A DNA stretch of 64,000 nucleotides from positions 9,230,741 through 9,294,740 of the forward strand of contig NC_133224.1 in NCBI RefSeq assembly GCF_040436345.1, in the 5' to 3' direction. Positions 61,501 through 64,000 of the stretch are shown piece by piece (the stretch's first letter is position 1; the number at the start of each line of letters is the position of its first letter). Source of the stretch: Pagrus major. Taxonomy: Eukaryota; Chordata; Actinopteri; Spariformes; Sparidae. Made by a program: the position numbers and the translations under genes. The notes below the pieces were generated by a model, which did not search any database, had not been told where the DNA came from, and saw only the letters and a list, made by a program, of their open reading frames with translations.

Positions 61501-63017
61501 TTTTTTGTTTGCTGCTGACATGGACACAGTACATGCTAACAGATAGCATATTTTATTCCCCACTGATCACACCTCATCCTGAAAACTCAGGGACTTTTTA
61601 CTCCTCTGTGGTTCTACCAGCTAATCATCTCTTTATGTGTCCCTGAGCAACAATTAACAGCATCTAGCTGCAGAACTTCCTTCGTCCGGGTGGCGTCATT
61701 TATTTATATTAAATCATTTCATGCAACCTCAGTATACCTTATCTATGAGTAGTCCCACGAGATAAACAAGCTTGGGATAGGTTTATTTACTTTATACACA
61801 GTACTCGGACATTTTTAAGATGTTTATTGGGCCAATAATTTAGGCTTCCAACAAGGAAGTATCCAGATAAGAGGTTTTAGACATGTGTTTACTTGCTTTC
61901 TTGTTGTGAGTTAGATAAGAAGATTGATACCAGTCATTCCTGTGTGTTAAGGAGCTGGAACCAAGAAGCATTAGCTTAGCTTAGCATAAAAACTGGAAGT
62001 AAGAGGAAACAGCTTGTCTATCTTACGCCAAAGTTAACAAAAACACCTACCAGCACTTTGAAACCTCACTAACCGGTTTAAATCTGTACAAAAATACATT
62101 TAAAAAAGGCTCTCGCTACAGCTCCATATTTAGCGCATGCTAGGACAGTCATGGCCTGCTACTCCAGTGAAAAGTGACAGGAATATGAACATGTAATACA
62201 CGTATTGATAAAGTAGCTGATCTTTTTCAATCACATCATGTCCTAAAAACAGTCTAGGCATAATAAACAGTAAAACCTTTCCCGCTAACAATATAATAAA
62301 TGCTTGAACTCTTTATGTTCAAATTCACCATGTGATGCTGAAAATGACTTACTTTGTTTAAATTTAGGCCAATACCTCCCAAAAAAGAGGGTAGGTTGCA
62401 GGGGTTACACATTTTGAAGCTAAAATTCATTATACTAGCTTAATTAATGTTAAAATTCATCCTAGTTGGCCAACTTTGAACCCCCTAACCGGTTGTAAAG
62501 GTTGATGATAATGATGATGACTGTAAACCACATCAATGCAGTCGTGTTACTGAATTACATGCAAAGCCAAAGGCCAACAGTTTAATCTTTGCTTAAAGTG
62601 TATACTCAACTACTTATTGTCATTTTGCATGGGAAAGCTTAAAACTTAACTTTGCACACAGTAATCTTTAGCTTTTTATGTCTATTTAACATTCAGATAA
62701 TACAACAGAGGCAATCACCCTTCAGCACATGCTTGCAGAATAGTGGTGAAACTTCACCGCAGTAATATCAGAGGCTAATTAGTTATCTAAACCAGGTGGG
62801 TGGTAAGAGTAAAGTTTTTAGTCGATGCCAAGGCCACACACACACACGGTGCTACAAGCTGAATGCTTTGAGGTGTTTGGTTGTCAGCCACGGTCCTTTT
62901 CATTGTTGTTGTTTATGCCTGCTGGAGCGCTGGCAATTCTTTGGTGGGTTTGTGTGGGTTTTCTCTGCAGGGGCGTTCAGCTCTGAGCTACCAAAGGAGG
63001 ACATCCGGAAACCGAAA

Positions 63018-63088
<71 letters not shown>

Positions 63089-63505
63089 GACATGCACACA
63101 CAGGTGGAAGTGTCTCTTTTCAAAGTCCCTAAAAGGAAGAAAGGAGAGCGAAAAGAAAGTGTGTGTGTGTGTGTGAGAGGGAGAGACAGATCCAAAGCCA
63201 GACTTTTAGGCAAAGCCAGCTCTCTACAGCGCTCTCTGTCAAAACCACACATGGACATACACAGACAAGCCTCAGCCATGTGTATCTCCCCCTGACTTCT
63301 TAGTTAAAACACTCATTTTAAGACATCGTCAACCCAACAAAACGTTTTGTAAGGCCTCTGGAAAACTCACTTCTGTCTCTCTTTACTTCCTAGTTCATAA
63401 TAGAAGACATGAAGCAGCAGCAAACCAACAAACACAGCAACCTGCACCGTGAAGACCAGCACATCACAGTGGAGGAGCTGTGGAAGGGCTGGAAGACCTC
63501 TGAAG
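31449..63505 (+). CDS. stim2: Stromal interaction molecule 2, 5' part (exons 1-3), incomplete at right edge
   Basis: STIM2 is a single-pass ER-membrane calcium sensor that detects small falls in luminal calcium and gates ORAI channels at ER-plasma membrane junctions. Exons 31449-31581, 51437-51567 and 63394-63505 give residues 1-125. They encode a hydrophobic signal peptide (about 7-25), the paired Cys of the luminal domain (C47, C54) and the canonical EF-hand loop D74-x-D76-x-D78-G-x-I81-x-x-x-E85. The hidden EF-hand region follows with TNKHSNLHRED and LWKGWKTSE, leading to the SAM domain encoded beyond the window. TSEALK-type STIM1 differences and the match to the human DPC, DRFSLEAL, DDD and GGIEV blocks favour STIM2. 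Human coding continues with a SAM domain, TM and CAD/SOAR. Introns of 19.9 and 11.8 kb are repeat-rich. Fish have two stim2 paralogues; I cannot say which this is. Confidence 0.93.
31582..32592 (+). other. stim2: stim2 intron 1, 5' end
   Basis: CT-rich near the donor (31640-31700 and 31800-31830), then plain sequence. A family A remnant (TTAAAGGTGCACGATGTAG) begins at 32294. No gene. Confidence 0.55.
32593..32940. repeat. Foldback family D copy
   Basis: AAGGAATAGTTTGACTTTTT at the left, TATGCTAAGCTAAAAGCTAAC and GAGAGTGGTATTGATCTTCTC at the right. Confidence 0.65.
32941..34318 (+). other. stim2: stim2 intron 1 segment
   Basis: No gene or recognised transposon; a short interrupted GT run at 33861-33882. 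Confidence 0.5.
34319..35045. repeat. Family I element split by a nested MITE
   Basis: GCATCATGGGAGTTGTTGTA and ATGAAAATCTATCTG, ACATTTTGGATAATGAT and AATATACAGCAAA match the uninterrupted copy at 43441-43790. The intact family B MITE 34435-34670 sits in its middle. Confidence 0.7.
34435..34670. mobile_element. Intact MITE family B with perfect 20-bp TIRs and TTAA TSD
   Basis: AGGTGCAATATGTAAGAATT at the left is the exact reverse complement of the last 20 bases on the right. TTAA flanks both sides (34431-34434, 34671-34674). The 236-bp element has no coding capacity. The paralogous family I copy at 43441-43790 has a single TTAA at the equivalent site. Confidence 0.88.
35046..37033 (+). other. 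stim2: stim2 intron 1 segment
   Basis: About 2 kb without recognised repeats or genes. Confidence 0.5.
37034..37092. repeat. 51-bp internally deleted MITE family B
   Basis: TTAA, then AGGTTCAATTTGTAAGAAAG, then a short middle and TACTTTTAGCACCT, then TTAA. It looks like a minimal remnant of family B. Confidence 0.55.
37098..37556. repeat. Long inverted repeat (~200-bp arms, ~40-bp loop), rearranged family C
   Basis: The left arm (37098-37305) reads AACCTCTGATGAACCCACT, GACAGGCAAAGTTAGC and CTAGCTGGTGAA. The right arm (37345-37556) returns the same modules as reverse complements. The best-matched part is about 105 bp each side (37195-37302 against 37348-37455). It is made of family C modules and lies within a transcribed intron. 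Confidence 0.8.
37557..38723 (+). other. stim2: stim2 intron 1 segment
   Basis: The family C tail continues to about 37640. Beyond it is unique-looking sequence with no gene. Confidence 0.5.
38724..38905. repeat. hAT-like repeat (20844 family), inverted fragment
   Basis: GATTAGTAGATTAAGTGGT, AGCTTCTAAAATGTGAGAAT and TCATTGATTTCTGACGAC match the reverse of the 20844-21178 element. Confidence 0.5.
39381..39478. repeat. Compound (CT)n / (AT)n tract
   Basis: Interrupted CT repeats pass into about 18 TA units ending at 39478. Confidence 0.9.
39479..39989 (+). other. stim2: stim2 intron 1 segment
   Basis: Nothing recognisable. Confidence 0.5.
39990..40195. repeat. Repeat family C copy
   Basis: GTGAGCATTTAGCAGAAAG, GGTTGAGACCAAAAACAGAG and TCAGGTTGCCAGAAACACC match 5190-5520. 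Confidence 0.65.
40196..40516. repeat. MITE family B copy
   Basis: GCTCAGTTAGCAGCGCATCT, CAACACAATACATAGATG and the terminus TTCTTGCATATTGCACCT. Confidence 0.6.
40517..43440 (+). other. stim2: stim2 intron 1 segment
   Basis: 2.9 kb of mostly unique sequence. No gene, RNA or strong repeat recognised. Confidence 0.5.
43441..43790. repeat. Family I element, uninterrupted
   Basis: Termini GGCACAATATGTCATTTCTG and CAGAAATGTTACATATTATA are imperfect inverted repeats. It is the empty-site counterpart of 34319-35045. Confidence 0.65.
43791..49550 (+). other. stim2: stim2 intron 1 segment
   Basis: 5.8 kb with no supported gene. A diverged hAT-like fragment lies near 45320-45360; 46280-46560 is GC-richer; the 201-codon open frame near 48920 begins at GTG and is judged spurious. 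Confidence 0.5.
49551..49720. repeat. Foldback family D fragment
   Basis: GCTGGTTAGCTTAGCTTGGC, CGAAATAGGGTAAAACAGCTGG and an inverted GCCAGGCTAGTCGTTTCCC. Confidence 0.5.
49721..50331 (+). other. stim2: stim2 intron 1 segment
   Basis: No gene. GGAAGTAATGGGTTCATTTCC near 50080 resembles a decayed tRNA-SINE B-box but is too weak to call. Confidence 0.4.
50332..50541. repeat. MITE family A, internally deleted
   Basis: TTAA, then AGGTGCACTATGTAGTTTTG, then about 160 bp, then AAAACTACATAGTGCCCC and TTAA. Clean terminal repeats; it lacks the GGCGGACCC core. Confidence 0.75.
50542..51436 (+). other. stim2: stim2 intron 1, 3' end
   Basis: No repeat recognised; ends with the acceptor TCTTGTAG. Confidence 0.5.
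51437..51567 (+). CDS. stim2: stim2 exon 2
   Basis: Residues 45-88: the Cys pair C47/C54, DRFSLEALRHIHKQL and the EF-hand calcium loop. Acceptor TTGTAG, donor GAG|GTGAGC. Confidence 0.95.
51691..51955. mobile_element. hAT-like non-autonomous element
   Basis: AGTGGTTTCCAACCTGGGG at the left and AAGGTTGAGAACCAAT at the right are inverted termini of a well-known hAT type; GGGTCACAAGC precedes the right end. No clear target duplication. It starts 123 bp after stim2 exon 2. Confidence 0.65.
51956..52474 (+). other. stim2: stim2 intron 2 segment
   Basis: Nothing recognisable. Confidence 0.5.
52475..52553. repeat. (GT)39 microsatellite
   Basis: An uninterrupted alternating GT run about 0.9 kb into stim2 intron 2. 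It is complementary to the (CA)33 tract at the other end of the same intron. Confidence 0.95.
52554..54179 (+). other. stim2: stim2 intron 2 segment
   Basis: No gene. A fragment of the AAGTA-type dispersed repeat lies at 53270-53380 (CTACTTTATACTCC). A possible tRNA-SINE fragment, TGGGTTTGATCACCGGCTCC, is at 53692-53711. Confidence 0.45.
54180..54400. repeat. hAT-like repeat (20844 family), diverged
   Basis: TTTTAAGCCAAAAATGCAGAA, TTAATTGTTTGGTGAAAGG and the terminus AAGTTGCAGCC. Confidence 0.45.
54401..56269 (+). other. stim2: stim2 intron 2 segment
   Basis: No gene. The region 55190-55500 contains degraded pieces of the AAGTA-type repeat (CTGCACTTTTACTAAATTAAC and CCCACCACTGTC). Confidence 0.45.
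56270..56470. promoter_or_regulatory. Isolated CpG-rich block in stim2 intron 2
   Basis: It contains many CpGs (GGGCGTCGTCGGGGTG, GCACGTCGTCTCCCCGGGG, GGGCTGCGCGCTGCC) within AT-rich intron sequence. This may be an intragenic CpG island or enhancer. No exon is recognised in it. Confidence 0.3.
56840..57275. repeat. Foldback family D copy, diverged
   Basis: GTTGCTCGTTTGCCAAGATG, CTTCCTGGAGTCTTGAG and CAGCTTTTACGCTAAGCTAAT match other family D copies. Confidence 0.55.
57430..57640. repeat. hAT-like repeat (20844 family) fragment
   Basis: TATTAATCCATTAGCCGATC, TTTTCAAGCAAAACGTTTC and AATGTGAGGAATTGCTG. Confidence 0.45.
57641..58599 (+). other. stim2: stim2 intron 2 segment
   Basis: Nothing recognisable. 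Confidence 0.5.
58600..59390. repeat. AAGTA-type dispersed repeats, clustered
   Basis: GAGTAAATGTACTTGGTTC, GAGTAAATGTACTTAGTTAC, GAAGTATAAAGTAGCAG and ATCTGAGTACTTCTTCCACC recur in both orientations, interleaved with GGACAGACCGATTATCAGC and GGGTCGACCGATTAAG. These are parts of at least two abundant percomorph repeat families. Confidence 0.6.
59391..61819 (+). other. stim2: stim2 intron 2 segment
   Basis: No gene. A short dispersed-repeat piece, GTAACTATTGGGTGGATTGC, is at 60203-60222. The rest is unremarkable. Confidence 0.5.
61820..62110. repeat. Foldback family D copy
   Basis: GAGTTAGATAAGAAGATTGAT, CATTAGCTTAGCTTAGCATAA and CACCTACCAGCAC match the family. Confidence 0.65.
62111..63018 (+). 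other. stim2: stim2 intron 2 segment
   Basis: Nothing recognisable apart from a short CA run near 62837. Confidence 0.5.
63019..63084. repeat. (CA)33 microsatellite
   Basis: An uninterrupted CA run 309 bp upstream of stim2 exon 3; a short GT run follows at 63158-63175. Confidence 0.95.
63394..63505 (+). CDS. stim2: stim2 exon 3
   Basis: Residues 89-125 plus one base: FIIEDMKQQQTNKHSNLHRE then DQHITVEELWKGWKTSE. Acceptor CTTCCTAG, donor GAAG|GTAAAT, phase 1. This is the hidden EF-hand region before the SAM domain. Confidence 0.95.
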
Positions 63506-64000
63506 GTAAATGGAAGTCAACTGTCTCTGCCCCCACGGGCGCTAACACAAACACCATTTACTGGCCTGTATTAAACCATTTAAATCGCATAGAAAAGGAG
63601 ATGGAGGCGACATAAAACAACAACGCTGGTGATGCAATAGAGATAACTTCAAAAGAAAGGTGGCAGGTCCACTGGTTGCAAAAAGAAGCTGAATTGTATT
63701 GAAGCCGATGAGAAAATTACCCAATGCTAACCTGATTTATTAACTCAGTAAATAATCTCCTAATCAGTTTATGGACTCAATTGCTAGTTTCAAGTCTTCA
63801 ACAGAGCATGATGTTAATTTTGTTAATTATGTTCCCGTTCAGAGTAAGTCGCTACCTCGACGTATCCTCAGTCAGATCATCCTCCCTAGCTTCAGGCCCT
63901 TGTCCAATATGGTCACAGCGATGTCACGGTGGGGTTTGGTGTCGGTCCCTAAGTATGAAATCCCTTCTGTAGAGCTGCCATTCACAATTTTCAGCGGTTA
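63506..64000 (+). other. stim2: stim2 intron 3, partial
   Basis: No SAM-domain exon (expected HNWT-like start) is visible before the window ends; the gene continues to the right. Confidence 0.7.

Noticed and set aside
1..64000. CRISPR arrays, prokaryotic operons, autonomous transposase or reverse transcriptase genes
   Set aside because: No regularly spaced direct repeats, no polycistronic ORFs and no catalytic RT or transposase motifs were found in any frame.

Overview
The window is vertebrate nuclear DNA, most likely from a percomorph teleost. Genes are split into many short exons with GT-AG introns. Dispersed short transposable elements of types common in spiny-rayed fish are abundant, as are CA/GT microsatellites. 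Three protein genes are supported: cckar (minus strand, 1185-8234), tbc1d19 (plus, 10788-25556) and the first three coding exons of stim2 (plus, from 31449, running off the right edge). This order and orientation matches what I know of human 4p15.2 (CCKAR, TBC1D19, STIM2), which independently supports the identifications.

Layout: 1-1184 is the 3' flank of cckar with one full TTAA-flanked MITE. cckar has five coding exons giving a 450-residue class A GPCR with the CCK1-type ligand-binding loop. A 2.55-kb head-to-head spacer (8235-10787) holds repeats and an inverted partial duplication of tbc1d19 exon 15. tbc1d19 has 21 coding exons whose splice phases all join to a 525-residue TBC-domain protein. 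A 5.9-kb intergenic region (25557-31448) holds nested transposons, a candidate conserved block and the CpG-rich stim2 promoter/5' leader. stim2 exon 1 (signal peptide) is followed by a 19.9-kb intron, exon 2 (EF-hand), an 11.8-kb intron and exon 3 (second half of the EF-hand region). The SAM, transmembrane and coiled-coil exons lie beyond 64000.

The three genes are not an operon and have unrelated roles: gut/brain peptide signalling, a Rab-GAP-like protein of unclear activity, and ER calcium sensing. A weak link is that CCK1 receptor signalling releases ER calcium, which STIM2 senses. No RNA gene, CRISPR array or autonomous transposon ORF was seen.

The best second-look items are: the inverted exon-15 copy upstream of tbc1d19; a frame-preserving 15-nt microexon candidate in tbc1d19 intron 10; an RFX X-box-like site just upstream of the tbc1d19 start; loss of both catalytic fingers in its TBC domain; a roughly 200-bp-arm hairpin in stim2 intron 1; complementary (GT)39 and (CA)33 tracts at the two ends of stim2 intron 2; and a nested MITE whose paralogous empty site proves a TTAA target duplication. 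All splice sites, motifs and identities were read by eye without database searches.
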